DNA of 60,395 nucleotides from an uncultured Bacteroidales bacterium (GCA_905234475.1 CAJOHX010000015.1:1-60395), one strand, 5' to 3'; positions 1 to 9,486 are shown, counted from the first letter of the stretch. Notes: generated from the sequence alone by a model not told the origin. Program-made: numbers and translations.

Positions 1-1097
1 TAGAGGTCATTCTCCACCAGATAGTCGATCATCGAGATCTCGCCCCGCGTCAGCGCGACGAGCAGGTAGTCGCGGTAGTCGGTGTCCGTCAGCGAGGCGC
101 GAAGCGTCTCGGCGTTGGCCTTCGTCGCGGCGGCTTGGCGGTAAAGGTCGCGGAGCTGCTGGTAGAACGCCTGCTCGGCGGCGTCCTGGCGCGACTGCGC
201 GGCGGCCACGCCCGCCCGGGAGCGTTTCACGCGGTTGGCGCCGCTCCACAGCGGAATGTTCACCCCCACGGTCACGCCGCGGAACTTCTCCACCGTCTGG
301 ATCTCGCTCATGTAGCCCACCGTCAGCTCCGGCATCGCGGACAGGCGGTCGATGGCCAGCTGCTGCTGCCCCACTTCCAGTTCCTTGCGGACATACGCCA
401 GGACGGGATTCTGTTCGGACGCCTGCGCAAACCAGGTCTCGAAGTCCGCGGGCAGGATATCGGCGGCGTCATAGCCCTCCGGCAAACGGGACAGCTCCTT
501 CCCGCCGTTCAGCGCCGTCAGGCGCGCCAGGACGGCCTGCCGCTCGTTCTCGGTCTGGTTGACCCGGCCCTGGATGGAGGCCTGGTGGAGCTTGGCTTTG
601 TTGAGGTCCAGGATGGTCGCGCCGCCGGAGGCCATGCGCCGCTCGTACGAGTCCACCAGGGAGGTCGAGCGGTCGAGGTGGTCGCGCAGCTCCGTCAGGA
701 GCGTCTGGTAATAGACCAGGTCGACGCAGAGGCTCCTGGCCTCCTGCAGCACCTCCAGGCGCTGCGCCTTGTATTTCAGCGCGGAGAGCTCGTCCAGCCC
801 GGCGGCCTTGCCGGAGCGCTTGCCACTGAGCGTAGCCATGTCGAAGGATTGGGTGATCCGCAGGTCGTGGCGGTTGCCGGTGCCGGCGGCGCCCCAGAGG
901 TAGTTGAATTCGACCTCCGGATCTGCCAGCAGGGCCTCCGAACGATTGGCGAGCCGCTCCTCGTCGAGGGCGGCCGCCGCAGCCTTCAGCTCCGGGTTGT
1001 TCGCCTCAATCTCCTGCAGCAGCGCCTCCGCGCCGCCCTGGGCGGAAGCCGCCAGGCAGATGCATAATCCTATGATGGTCAGATAAATCCTTCTCAT
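1..1097 (-). CDS. TolC-family outer-membrane efflux protein (CusC/CzcC type), 3' end cut by window edge
   Basis: Third gene of the metal-efflux operon; it should form the outer-membrane channel of the tripartite pump. The start is the ATG at 1097, which overlaps the stop of the RND pump gene (ATGA, 1094-1097). The frame opens with a signal peptide (MRRIYLTIIGLCICLAASAQ) and then reads about 345 residues in the alpha-helical, Ala/Leu/Gln-rich style of outer-membrane efflux proteins, including EANNPELKAAAAALDEERLA near the mature N-terminus and a beta-strand-like GVTVGVNIPLWSG later on, typical of TolC repeats. About 365 codons are visible; family members are usually 400-450 residues, so only the C-terminal end is missing. 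CusC versus CzcC cannot be decided from this fragment. Confidence 0.88.
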   Translation of the reverse strand, partial: MRRIYLTIIGLCICLAASAQGGAEALLQEIEANNPELKAAAAALDEERLANRSEALLADPEVEFNYLWGAAGTGNRHDLRITQSFDMATLSGKRSGKAAGLDELSALKYKAQRLEVLQEARSLCVDLVYYQTLLTELRDHLDRSTSLVDSYERRMASGGATILDLNKAKLHQASIQGRVNQTENERQAVLARLTALNGGKELSRLPEGYDAADILPADFETWFAQASEQNPVLAYVRKELEVGQQQLAIDRLSAMPELTVGYMSEIQTVEKFRGVTVGVNIPLWSGANRVKRSRAGVAAAQSRQDAAEQAFYQQLRDLYRQAAATKANAETLRASLTDTDYRDYLLVALTRGEISMIDYLVENDL

Positions 1098-4000
1098 GAC
1101 TTCTTCTTGTTCGTTATCAGATACATGACCGGGATGACGAAGCCGTTCAGCAGGGTCGAGGACAGCAGGCCGCCCAGGATCACTTTCGCCATCGGCGACT
1201 GGATCTCGTTGCCGGGCAAGTCGCCGCCGAGGGCCAGCGGCAGCAGGGCCAGGGCTGAGGTGACCGCGGTCATCAGGATGGGATTCAGGCGGTCCAGCGA
1301 GCCGGTCACGATGGTCTCGGTCACGGACAGCCCCTCCGCCGCGAGGGCGTTGTAGCGGTCGATCAGCAGCATGCCGTTGCGCGTCGCGATGCCGAACAGG
1401 GAGATGAATCCGATGATGGCGGGGATGCTCAGGATCCCGCCGGTGAAATAGACCGTCATCACGGCACCGATGAGCGCCAGCGGCAGGTTGAGCAGCACGA
1501 TGAGCGACTGGGAGGCGTTCTTGAACTCGCCCAGCAGCAGCATGAAGATAATTAGCAGGCTGAACACGCTCACGAGCGCAATGGTGCGGGACGCCCGCTC
1601 CTCGCTCTCGAACTGCCCGCCGTACTCGATGCGGTAGTCGTCGGGCAGGGTGATGTGCTCGCCGATTTCCCGCCGGATGGCGGCCACGGCCTTGGCGAGC
1701 TCGCCGTTGGTGGCGTTGCAGGAGACCACGAGCTTGCGGCTGAGGTTCTCCCGGCCAATCGTGTTGGGGCCCGCGGAGGAGACCACGTCGGCGACGTAGC
1801 TCAGCGGGACCTTATTTCCCGAAGGAGTGTCGATCATCAGGTCGCCGATGCGCTCCATCGAGGCCTTGGCGTCCCCCTTCACCTTGAGGGTCAGGTCGAA
1901 GGCACGGTTGCCTTCGTAGACGGTCGAGACCGGCTCGCCCTCCAGCATCACCTTGACGAACTCGGCAAACTCCGGGAGCGTGATCCCGTAGCGGGAGAGC
2001 ATTTCCCGGCGGGGAACGATGTTCAGCTCCGGCCGCTCGACCTGCTGCTCCACGTTGATGTCGGTGATGCCGTCGATTTCCGAAATGGCCGCTTTAATCT
2101 GATTGCCAATGGAATACATCTTGTTCAGGTCCGTGCCGAACACCTTGATGGCGATGTTCGCCTGCGTGCCCGAGAGCATGGCGTCGATGCGATGGGAGAT
2201 GGGTCCGCCGATCTCCAGGTTGACACCCGGCAGCACGGACAGCGCCTCCCGCACCTCCTCGACCAGCTTGCGCTTGCTCTTGCCCTTCAGCACGAAGGGG
2301 CATTCGAATTCGGAGCAGTTCACCCCGAACGCATGCTCGTCCAGCTCGGCGCGGCCGGTCTTTCGGCCGACGGTCTGGATCTCCGGGATGCTCATCAAGA
2401 TCGCCTCCGCCTGCGCACCCAGCCGGTCGGACTCCTCGATGGAAATGCCCGGCACGGAGCTCATCGCGATGGTGAACGAGCCTTCGTTGAAGGCCGGCAG
2501 GAAACTGCGCCCGAGCGAGGCGAACATAACGACCGCCGCCACGAGCAAAGCGCCCACGGCGCCCAGGACCAGTTTCCAGTGCTTCAGCGTCCAGGCCAGG
2601 GCCTTGTCGTAGCCCTTCTTGAGCCAGCGCACCAGCGGCGCCTCGCGCGAGGCCCGGCCGTCCTCCGACGTGTCGGGCTCCATCTCGCGTGCCAGCAGCC
2701 GCGAGCTCAGCACCGGCGTCACGGTGAGCGCCACGAGCGTGGACGTGCACAGCGAGATGATGAACGAAATGCCAAGCGGCTTGAGCATGCGCCCCTCCAT
2801 CCCGGACAGGAAGAAGAGCGGCAGGAAGCACGCGATGATGATCAGGGTCGAATTGAGCATCGGCATGCGCACCTCCTTCGAGGCGTCGTAGACCACCTGC
2901 AGGACGCTCTTGCCCTGGCCGCGCGCACCGCGCAACCGTTTAAAGACATTCTCTACGTCCACGATGGAATCGTCCACCAGCGAGCCGATGGCAATGGCGA
3001 TGCCGCCGAGGCTCATCGTATTGATGGTCAGGCCCATCCAGCGGGTCACCAGCAGGGTAATGAGGATGGATAGCGGGATGGAAATCAGGGAAATGAGCGT
3101 GGTCCGCCAGTTCATCAGGAAGACGAACAGCACCAGGATCACGAAGATGCCGCCCTCGAGCAGCGACTTCTTGACATTGCCGATGGAGCCCTCGATGAAG
3201 CGGGACTGGCGGAAGATCTGCGAATTGATCCGCACGTCGGAAGGGATGGTCGTCGCGATGTCCGCGAGCTCGCGGTCGAGCTTGGCCGTCAGGTCCAGCG
3301 AGGAGGTGTTCGGCTGCTTGGTCACGGTCATGATGACCGCCGGCCTGCCGTCGTTGGAGGCAACGCCGAGCACCGGCGTCTTGGGGCCGATCGTGACATC
3401 CGCAATGGCCTCCAGCGTGACCGGGCGGCCGCTGGCGCCCGTCTTCACGACGGCCTTCTTCATCAGCTCGATGTCGCTCGTGGACAGGACGCCGCGGACG
3501 ATGTATTCGTTGCCGTATTCATACAGGGTACCGCCGGGGGCGTTCTGGTTCATGCCCTTGACGGCATCGATCACCTCGTCCATGGACACCCCGTAGTGGC
3601 GCATGCGCCCGGGATCCAGCAGGATCTGGTATTCCTTGATGTCGCCGCCCATCACGGCCACCTGGGCCACGCCGCCCAGCGACAGCAGCCGGGGCCGGAT
3701 GGTCCAGTCCGCCATTGTGCGGAGGTCCTCCATCGAGGTCGACTCCGCCGTGAGGCCGATGATCATCAGCTCGCCCAGGATGGACGCCTGGGGGCCGAGG
3801 GTGGGGTTGCCCACGTTGGAAGGGAGGTCCTCCCCCACCATCGCGATCTTCTCGCTGACGATCTGGCGGGCACGGTAGATGTCTGTGCCCCAGTCGAATT
3901 CAATATTGACAATAGAGAATCCCGTGGTCGAAGAAGAACGCACCCGGCGCACGTTGGTGGCGCCGTTGACGGCCGTCTCGATCGGGAAGGTCACGAGGCG

Positions 4001-4213
4001 CTCCACCTCCTCCGGGGCCATCCCCTCGGCCTCCGTCATCACGACCACGGTCGGGGCGTTGAGGTCCGGGAACACGTCCACTTCCGAGTGGCTCGCCGAA
4101 TAGATGCCCGCCACCATGCACAGGGCGGCAATCACCAGGACGGCGACGCGGTTGTTGAGCGAAAACGCGATGATCTTGTTCAGAAGACCGCTCTCTGGCT
4201 GTATCCGTTCCAT
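1094..4213 (-). CDS. Heavy-metal efflux RND permease (CusA/CzcA family)
   Basis: Inner-membrane proton-driven pump of a tripartite metal exporter. At 1039 residues it has the normal length for the HME-RND family. Visible family marks are the first transmembrane segment (residues about 15-35), the periplasmic pore domains, TM4 with GSLVDDSIVDVENVFKRL (about 404-421, acidic proton-relay residues) and the HME-type stretch GGPISHRIDAMLSGTQANIA (about 680). A periplasmic CSEFEC pair (about 640) could contact metal, but that is inference. The downstream channel gene overlaps by 4 bp and the upstream adaptor gene is 3 bp away, so the three are co-translated. The metal (Cu/Ag versus Co/Zn/Cd/Ni) cannot be read securely from the sequence. 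Confidence 0.95.
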   Translation of the reverse strand: MERIQPESGLLNKIIAFSLNNRVAVLVIAALCMVAGIYSASHSEVDVFPDLNAPTVVVMTEAEGMAPEEVERLVTFPIETAVNGATNVRRVRSSSTTGFSIVNIEFDWGTDIYRARQIVSEKIAMVGEDLPSNVGNPTLGPQASILGELMIIGLTAESTSMEDLRTMADWTIRPRLLSLGGVAQVAVMGGDIKEYQILLDPGRMRHYGVSMDEVIDAVKGMNQNAPGGTLYEYGNEYIVRGVLSTSDIELMKKAVVKTGASGRPVTLEAIADVTIGPKTPVLGVASNDGRPAVIMTVTKQPNTSSLDLTAKLDRELADIATTIPSDVRINSQIFRQSRFIEGSIGNVKKSLLEGGIFVILVLFVFLMNWRTTLISLISIPLSILITLLVTRWMGLTINTMSLGGIAIAIGSLVDDSIVDVENVFKRLRGARGQGKSVLQVVYDASKEVRMPMLNSTLIIIACFLPLFFLSGMEGRMLKPLGISFIISLCTSTLVALTVTPVLSSRLLAREMEPDTSEDGRASREAPLVRWLKKGYDKALAWTLKHWKLVLGAVGALLVAAVVMFASLGRSFLPAFNEGSFTIAMSSVPGISIEESDRLGAQAEAILMSIPEIQTVGRKTGRAELDEHAFGVNCSEFECPFVLKGKSKRKLVEEVREALSVLPGVNLEIGGPISHRIDAMLSGTQANIAIKVFGTDLNKMYSIGNQIKAAISEIDGITDINVEQQVERPELNIVPRREMLSRYGITLPEFAEFVKVMLEGEPVSTVYEGNRAFDLTLKVKGDAKASMERIGDLMIDTPSGNKVPLSYVADVVSSAGPNTIGRENLSRKLVVSCNATNGELAKAVAAIRREIGEHITLPDDYRIEYGGQFESEERASRTIALVSVFSLLIIFMLLLGEFKNASQSLIVLLNLPLALIGAVMTVYFTGGILSIPAIIGFISLFGIATRNGMLLIDRYNALAAEGLSVTETIVTGSLDRLNPILMTAVTSALALLPLALGGDLPGNEIQSPMAKVILGGLLSSTLLNGFVIPVMYLITNKKKS

Positions 4214-4216
4214 GGG

Positions 4217-5383
4217 CTAATGGCTGTGGGTGTGGCCGGCCGGGACGGCGGTGACGCCGGCAAGCTTGACATGGACCGCACCGGCCACGACGACCAGCTC
4301 ACCCTCCTCCAGCCCCTTCAGGATGGGGACGCGGCTGCCGTCGGACTGCCCGAGGCTGACTTCACGCTTCTCGAAGCAGTCGTCGTCATCCTCCTCGCGG
4401 ACAAAGACATAATGGACGCCCTGGTCCTCCACCACGGCCTCCAGCGGGACGGTGATGCAGCGGCTCGAGGCGGAAGTCTTGAGGTAGACGTCCACGTAAG
4501 AGCCGGGCACCAGATCGCCCCGGTTGTCGAATTCGAAGATGACCGGGATGTAGAAATCCCCGTCGGAGGCCCGCCCGTAGCTGACGAGCTTGCCGCCCAG
4601 GTCCTTGAGGCTGTAGGCCTGGTCGCCGTAGGACGTGACGAAGTCGGCGTCGCGCACGGAGGCGATGCGGCCGTAGTATTTCTCGGAGACATCCGCCCGC
4701 AGCCAGAGCTTGCGGTTGCTGCTCACGGTGGCGATGGGCGTGCCCGTCTCCACATAGTCGCCGCTGCGGACCGTCAGGCTCTTGACGAAGCCGGACAGGG
4801 GCGAGGAGACGACGATCTCCCCGCTGGAGGTGCTGCCGGCCGCGAGGGCCTCGTATTCCACGCGGGCGTGTTCGTAGGCCATCCGGCTCTGGTCCAGGTG
4901 GCTCTCGCTGACGATGTTGTTTTCGCGGAGCTGCAGGTCGCGTTCGTATTCCTTGCGGGCCGTCTCCAGGGTGATCTGCGCCTTGGCGAGCTTGTCGCCG
5001 GAGCCGACGCTGCGCGTGGAGATGGTGGCGATCCGGGCGCCCCTGGACACGGGGGAACCCTCCCCCAGCTTGCCCAGGCTCACGATGCCCTCGCTCTTGG
5101 CCACGACGGTCATCTCGTCGCCGGCGGAGGAGACAATCTGTCCGCTGGTGCGGATTACTTCGCTGAAGGGACCTTCGGCCACCGCTTCCACGCGGATCCC
5201 CAGCACCTCCTGGCGCTCGGGGCTGACCTCAATCTTCCCGTCTTCGTGTTCGTGCTCATGTTCATGCCCGTGCGCTTCGTGTTCGTGGGCATGTTCGTGC
5301 TCATGCTCGTGGGCGTGCTCGCGGGGGCCGCAGCCGTTCACCATGACGCACAGCGCCATGATAGCTATCAATGCTTTTCTCAT
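4217..5383 (-). CDS. Periplasmic adaptor lipoprotein of metal efflux pump (CusB/CzcB type), His-rich N-terminus
   Basis: Membrane-fusion protein linking the RND pump to the outer-membrane channel. A lipoprotein signal ends at Cys18. Directly after it lies a His/Glu repeat (residues about 22-50, alternating HE/HEHEH blocks), a likely metal-sequestering tail like those of CzcB-type adaptors. The order then follows the family: barrel-sandwich half motif (VVAKSEGIVSLGKL), coiled-coil hairpin (AQITLETARKEYERDLQLRE), second lipoyl half (SPLSGFVKSLTVRSGDYVETG), and a beta-barrel/membrane-proximal domain ending in His-x-His-Ser-His. First gene of the operon, 388 residues. The extreme His content suggests a divalent cation such as Zn, Cu or Ni, which is inference. 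Confidence 0.93.
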   Translation of the reverse strand: MRKALIAIMALCVMVNGCGPREHAHEHEHEHAHEHEAHGHEHEHEHEDGKIEVSPERQEVLGIRVEAVAEGPFSEVIRTSGQIVSSAGDEMTVVAKSEGIVSLGKLGEGSPVSRGARIATISTRSVGSGDKLAKAQITLETARKEYERDLQLRENNIVSESHLDQSRMAYEHARVEYEALAAGSTSSGEIVVSSPLSGFVKSLTVRSGDYVETGTPIATVSSNRKLWLRADVSEKYYGRIASVRDADFVTSYGDQAYSLKDLGGKLVSYGRASDGDFYIPVIFEFDNRGDLVPGSYVDVYLKTSASSRCITVPLEAVVEDQGVHYVFVREEDDDDCFEKREVSLGQSDGSRVPILKGLEEGELVVVAGAVHVKLAGVTAVPAGHTHSH

Positions 5384-5405
5384 CGGAATCGTGCTTTACG
5401 AAAAG

Positions 5406-5413
5406 CAAAGATA
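5406..5413 (-). promoter_or_regulatory. -7 element of metal-efflux operon promoter
   Basis: On the minus strand this reads TATCTTTG, the Bacteroidota -7 consensus, 22 nt before the adaptor ATG at 5383. A short leader of about 15 nt is expected. Confidence 0.7.
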
Positions 5414-5425
5414 CGCCCCCGCGCG

Positions 5426-5440
5426 TGCAACTGGGTTGCA
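5426..5440. promoter_or_regulatory. Candidate operator: perfect inverted repeat TGCAAC-TGG-GTTGCA
   Basis: A 6-bp perfect inverted repeat with a 3-bp spacer lies where the -33 region of the efflux-operon promoter should be. No regulator gene adjoins the operon in this window. An operator for a metal- or stress-responsive regulator acting from elsewhere is inferred from position and symmetry only. Confidence 0.4.
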
Positions 5441-5867
5441 ATTACAGGTCTCCACCAAAAAGGCCACTGGTGCAATCTGCTTGGAGACCTCCCCCGCCAA
5501 ATCACTTAAAACGCCCCTAAACCCCGACAGGTCGCCACACAGAGCGCACAGAATGGCTATTTGCTGGAGACTTGTCGAGGGTTACGCAGGATTTGATCCC
5601 ATTTTGTCGCCGATCGGGAAGAAATAACGCAATTTGGGAGCTTTTTGCAAATTGGCAAGCATACCAACACGGCTTTGAGTCGCGCCAGAGGGCAATGGGC
5701 ATGCTTGCCGAGGATCTCAGGCCGCTGGCGCGCATGGCACCATGGCGCACAATGGCGCCAAAGGCCTATTGCCGTGCCTGCCAAATTGCAAAAAAGGGAG
5801 AAAGGAGGCAAGGGCTAAACCTTCCGCCAATTCTTCCAGCTGGCAGTAAGTTATTTGCACATTTTAC
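5441..5867. other. Non-coding spacer at the left edge of the first A/T-rich island
   Basis: No convincing gene. It holds a 9-bp inverted repeat AGGTCTCCA (5446-5454) / TGGAGACCT (5482-5490), without a T-tract, and a stretch near 5730-5765 where ATGGCACCATGGCGC-like units recur. Short open frames on both strands have no ribosome site or protein-like composition. The base composition changes across this spacer from GC-rich core to the more A/T-rich genes that follow. Confidence 0.6.
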
Positions 5868-5875
5868 TATCTTTG
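5868..5875 (+). promoter_or_regulatory. -7 element for the unknown gene at 5938
   Basis: TATCTTTG, with a leader of about 60 nt to the ATG at 5938. A TTTG lies only 10 bp upstream, too close to be the usual -33 element. Confidence 0.55.
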
Positions 5876-5937
5876 TAAACCAATCCTCCCCTATGGGGAA
5901 TTGAAATATGCACATCACCCATAATCTTGATTAGACC

Positions 5938-6474
5938 ATGGCTTCCGACATCGACCAGAATAAACTGAAAGTCGCAATTGACTGGATTAACAAACTCGCT
6001 AATGGGATGAATCCAATTGATGGTACATTTCTTCCTGATAGCGACATCGTGAATAATGTCCACATCTCCCGCTGCTTATTCTATGTATCCAGCCTGCTTG
6101 AAGGTGTGTGGAAGAAGAAACCTTCTCAACAGAAGCAGTATGAATTGGAGTTTCAACTTACCCCGGAGATTGCGTTAAAGGTCTATATCGCGGAAAGAAC
6201 GGGGATTGCTATGTTCGTCAAGGAGATCAACAAGGTGATTCCTGAAAATATGCAGCCTCTGGCCGCATCAAAGGTAACTCAGTGGCTCGTATCGGCAGGG
6301 TATCTGGTGGAACAGCAAAGTAGCGACGGCCGCAAATACAAGGCTCCGACAGAACTCGGAGCATCCATCGGAATGACATCCGCGTGGAAAGATGGCTACC
6401 AGGGACATTATCTTGCTATATCCTATGATGCCAATGCGCAGCACTTTATCCTTGAGAACCTTTTCAAACTATAG
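5938..6474 (+). CDS. Unknown protein, 178 aa, with winged-helix-like C-terminal half
   Basis: I do not recognise a named family. The N-terminal 55 residues are a helical module (IDWINKLANGMNPIDGTFLP, then a NNVHISRCLFYVSSLLEGV helix). From memory, modules of this style occur at the front of uncharacterised bacterial proteins encoded near helicases. Residues 90-150 (FVKEINKVIPEN, KVTQWLVSAGYLVEQ, DGRKYKAPTELGASIGM) look like a winged-helix fold with a beta wing, as in phage antirepressor-type C-terminal domains. Codon use is more A/T-rich than the flanking core genes. It is convergent with the helicase gene; the two stop codons share the palindrome CTATAG at 6469-6474. Confidence 0.75.
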   Translation: MASDIDQNKLKVAIDWINKLANGMNPIDGTFLPDSDIVNNVHISRCLFYVSSLLEGVWKKKPSQQKQYELEFQLTPEIALKVYIAERTGIAMFVKEINKVIPENMQPLAASKVTQWLVSAGYLVEQQSSDGRKYKAPTELGASIGMTSAWKDGYQGHYLAISYDANAQHFILENLFKL

Positions 6475-9351
6475 CTCGATTTCACCTCGCTTTAACATAT
6501 TCTCATAGTACGTAAGATTGATTCTACGGTTGCAACCACTCTTGTCTTCTTTATAGTTCGTACAGCCAAGAAACGGCTGGTAGTCTTTCTTCCGGACAAT
6601 TAGGTAGCCGTCCTTGCAGCAGTCGCATTTGAGAATCGGAAGGATACCACCGGAGAGGTCATTGGTCATGAAATCACAGATTTCCGGTTCGTTGGTACAT
6701 ATCCAAAGACGGAAACCAAAGTCTTTCTTATGCTTGTACTGGAGCGGATAGCCACAAATGGGGCAACGCTTTATCATCGAAATGTCCGGAGAATCTGTCT
6801 TTGAGATGTCCAGGTCACCGTTGACGCAGACTTTATCATATTCCTGTACCAGTTCTGCCACGAAGCGGGACGGGCGCTGCTGAGGTACGGCGATATAAAC
6901 TCGATTCTTGGTGCGTGTCATTGCCACATAAAACAGACGGCGCTCTTCGGCATACTCTATGGTGCGGTCCTCACGGATGACCAGTTTCATCACTGGATCG
7001 TCTTCAATCTTGGAGGGGAATCCATAGGTGGCGTTCACGGCGTTGATGATGACGACATTATCGTAACCCAGGCCTTTGGAACGGTGTGCAGTAAGGAAGG
7101 TGAGTTTGGCTTTTGGATAGGTCTTCGACTTGACATCACCCATGTTCTCGAAGTAGGTGAAGAGTCCGCTGCGGCTAAGGTTGAAGGCATCGAATCCATA
7201 TCGGCCGATGAGAAGGATGGAGGAGTTCGCCGGTTTACCCTCCTTTTCATTTGCTTCCATTATCTGGCCAATGCAGCGCTCTACCGCTTGTGCCTGCAGG
7301 AAGAACTTGCCACCCTTTCCTTCGAGATCCTTCTTGTCGCCGTCTTCTGAATATGCCTCGATGATGATGGGGAAATCAATGTGCTTGGGGCTGATGAGCG
7401 ACTTATGAATCTGGGAAGAATTCTTCTGGATGAAACTGCCGGCAATGTCAATAACCTCCTGCGAATTGCGGTAGGTCTTGGTTATCTTCAATTCTTCGCC
7501 GTAGCCCATAATCTCGGCAAAGTGGGTGAAGAGGGTGATGTCGGAGCCAGCGTAGGCATAGATGGACTGCCAGTCGTCTCCCACGGCAATTATCTTGGCA
7601 TCACATATCTGGGACAGGGCTCGGGCAAGGTCAAAGCGCTGCCGGGAGATGTCCTGATATTCATCGATGATGATGTACTTGAAGTTCAGTTTCTCGCCCA
7701 TATCCTGCTGCTCCTGCAGAATCTTGGCAGAATCGTTTATCATATCCTCGAAGTCCACAGCACCACGCTCCTTCAACTTCTTGGAGTATTCCAGGTAGCA
7801 CTGGTGACATACGTCCAGGAAGAGTTTGGTGCGGACGTTATCGGTCATCCGCTGCATTTCACGAAACTTATCGGTGTCGTAGCCGTTGGTCTTAAAGTTC
7901 TGGATGAAGGTGCATAGCAGGCGGACCAGTTTGAGGATGTATTTATTCTCCTCGGTGGAGACAATTCTCTGATAGACCTCCTGCTCGGGACGAGGCTCCA
8001 GGGTGATGCCAGCAGCGATAAGCTGTTCCTTTAGGTGGTCGAGCAGCGGGCGTCCATCCTTGTATTGGGAGAAGGTATAGATAAGTTCTGTGCCGTGGTC
8101 ACGGTGGAACTGAACCTTGTCGTTGACTTCCTTCTTATAGTGCTCGAGTTCGGCTTTAGAGTAGCGATTATGAGTACCACCTTCCGTGATGCCAAAATGC
8201 TCGATATAGATGGTCCTGTCGCCCTGCTTAATGGTAAAGTCAGGAGTGTAGGGCTTGTGAGACTTCCGGAAACTATAGGGATATATCTTCTCGTATTCGT
8301 AGTCAACCTTGTTAAGGTACAAGAAGTTCGCTATCTGAACCTCTTGAGCTGAACGCAGAGACTCGTAGTTAATGGTGATGGCCTTGCTGGTACGTTTGTT
8401 GGTTATAGTCTCCACATACTCGTTCATATTGGAACGCATCGTAGAGAAATCGGCCTTCGAGATATAGTTAAAGAAGGCGTTAAGGTCATCGCCTTCGTAT
8501 GGAGCATCAAAATAACTGCCAAAGAACAGGATCAGTTTATTCACCATCTCCGGCTCGCGGAGGACATCGTTCTTCAGATAGTTGTTGATGACATCGAACA
8601 TGAAACCGCTGTCAACAACATTCTTTTTATCAGCATCCTGCTTTCGGAGAATGGCATATCCGGTCTTGTGGAATGTAGTGACCGGGCAGTTGATTTTCAG
8701 AGCCTTGTTTATCTTATCCCGGAGTTCGCCCACGGCTTTGTTGGTGAACGAAATCACCAGTATCTGTTCCGGTGCGACGCCTTTGCGTTCAACAAGATAT
8801 TTCACCTTGGCAGCCACCGTAGTAGTCTTTCCGGCTCCAGCGCCGGCCACTACCAGCATATAGTCCTCATCCGTGAGAACCACCTTGCGTTGCTCTTCGT
8901 CCAGAGAGATAGCGGGATCGACTTTGGATAGGACTGTGTCCAGATAGTGCTTGTCAGTTTCCAGGTGCCTCTGCAGGAAGGTATGATTGTGCTGCTGGAT
9001 GCCGGTGGAGCCTTCTCTGAGATCAGAAAGGTCGGCATAATTCCGCAAGAAGGCCTCGACGGATGTTGCTGGTATGGCGAACTTCTCGCAGTACAGGCCA
9101 AGCGTAGTTGCGGTCTTCTGATTCCGGAAGAAGGTGTTGATGTCCGCATATTCGTCAATCAGCTGTTTGTAGTCACTGCGGGCCAGATACCTGTCCTCCA
9201 GGAGGAGCGAATTCAAGCGTTGGGTGAACTGAAGAAGCCGGGCATACTCTGCTGTAGGCGCTTCTGGTATGATGATGCACGGCTCCGGTTTCTTGGGAGC
9301 ATCTTTCGACTTGTTGCGCCTGTCGGAGAATATGCGGTTAAAGAAGGACAT
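6469..9351 (-). CDS. DNA helicase, superfamily 1 (HelD/UvrD-like), with two C-terminal zinc fingers
   Basis: ATP-driven 3'-5' DNA helicase, 960 residues. Walker A is VVAGAGAGKTT (residues about 167-177), motif Ia SFTNKAVGEL, Walker B IIIDEYQD, motif III GDDWQSIYAYAGSD, motif V LTAHRSKGLGYDNV and motif VI FYVAMTRTKNRVY. Between motifs Ia and II sits a nuclease-like insert with PYTPDFTI and IYIEHFGI (about 368-388), which resembles a segment I remember in helicase IV. The expected E-x-K lysine is not evident, so nuclease activity is doubtful. The last 120 residues carry two four-cysteine modules (CPICG...CTN...C and CDCC...CTN...C) of the topoisomerase type. It is in the first A/T-rich island, convergent with the unknown gene at 5938. 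Helicase IV-like repair or defence roles are both possible. Confidence 0.93.
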   Translation of the reverse strand: MSFFNRIFSDRRNKSKDAPKKPEPCIIIPEAPTAEYARLLQFTQRLNSLLLEDRYLARSDYKQLIDEYADINTFFRNQKTATTLGLYCEKFAIPATSVEAFLRNYADLSDLREGSTGIQQHNHTFLQRHLETDKHYLDTVLSKVDPAISLDEEQRKVVLTDEDYMLVVAGAGAGKTTTVAAKVKYLVERKGVAPEQILVISFTNKAVGELRDKINKALKINCPVTTFHKTGYAILRKQDADKKNVVDSGFMFDVINNYLKNDVLREPEMVNKLILFFGSYFDAPYEGDDLNAFFNYISKADFSTMRSNMNEYVETITNKRTSKAITINYESLRSAQEVQIANFLYLNKVDYEYEKIYPYSFRKSHKPYTPDFTIKQGDRTIYIEHFGITEGGTHNRYSKAELEHYKKEVNDKVQFHRDHGTELIYTFSQYKDGRPLLDHLKEQLIAAGITLEPRPEQEVYQRIVSTEENKYILKLVRLLCTFIQNFKTNGYDTDKFREMQRMTDNVRTKLFLDVCHQCYLEYSKKLKERGAVDFEDMINDSAKILQEQQDMGEKLNFKYIIIDEYQDISRQRFDLARALSQICDAKIIAVGDDWQSIYAYAGSDITLFTHFAEIMGYGEELKITKTYRNSQEVIDIAGSFIQKNSSQIHKSLISPKHIDFPIIIEAYSEDGDKKDLEGKGGKFFLQAQAVERCIGQIMEANEKEGKPANSSILLIGRYGFDAFNLSRSGLFTYFENMGDVKSKTYPKAKLTFLTAHRSKGLGYDNVVIINAVNATYGFPSKIEDDPVMKLVIREDRTIEYAEERRLFYVAMTRTKNRVYIAVPQQRPSRFVAELVQEYDKVCVNGDLDISKTDSPDISMIKRCPICGYPLQYKHKKDFGFRLWICTNEPEICDFMTNDLSGGILPILKCDCCKDGYLIVRKKDYQPFLGCTNYKEDKSGCNRRINLTYYENMLKRGEIEL

Positions 9352-9407
9352 CCTAACTAAACCCTCGAGGAATTGGCCAAATCAAAAAAGGTGAAAAATG
9401 TTACATA

Positions 9408-9415
9408 CAAAGTTA
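9408..9415 (-). promoter_or_regulatory. -7 element of helicase promoter
   Basis: Reads TAACTTTG on the minus strand, about 57 nt upstream of the helicase ATG. No clear TTTG at 19-21 bp upstream. Confidence 0.5.
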
Positions 9416-9486
9416 GTGATTTTAGCAAAAAACCCTATTGACGTTGTGTTTTACGTTTTGCGGTGACGCGAAACAAGCACTTTTCT

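Noticed and set aside
1655..3073. Plus-strand open frame opposite the RND pump
   Set aside because: Shadow of the pump gene; His/Arg/Asp-rich translation without any motif or start site.
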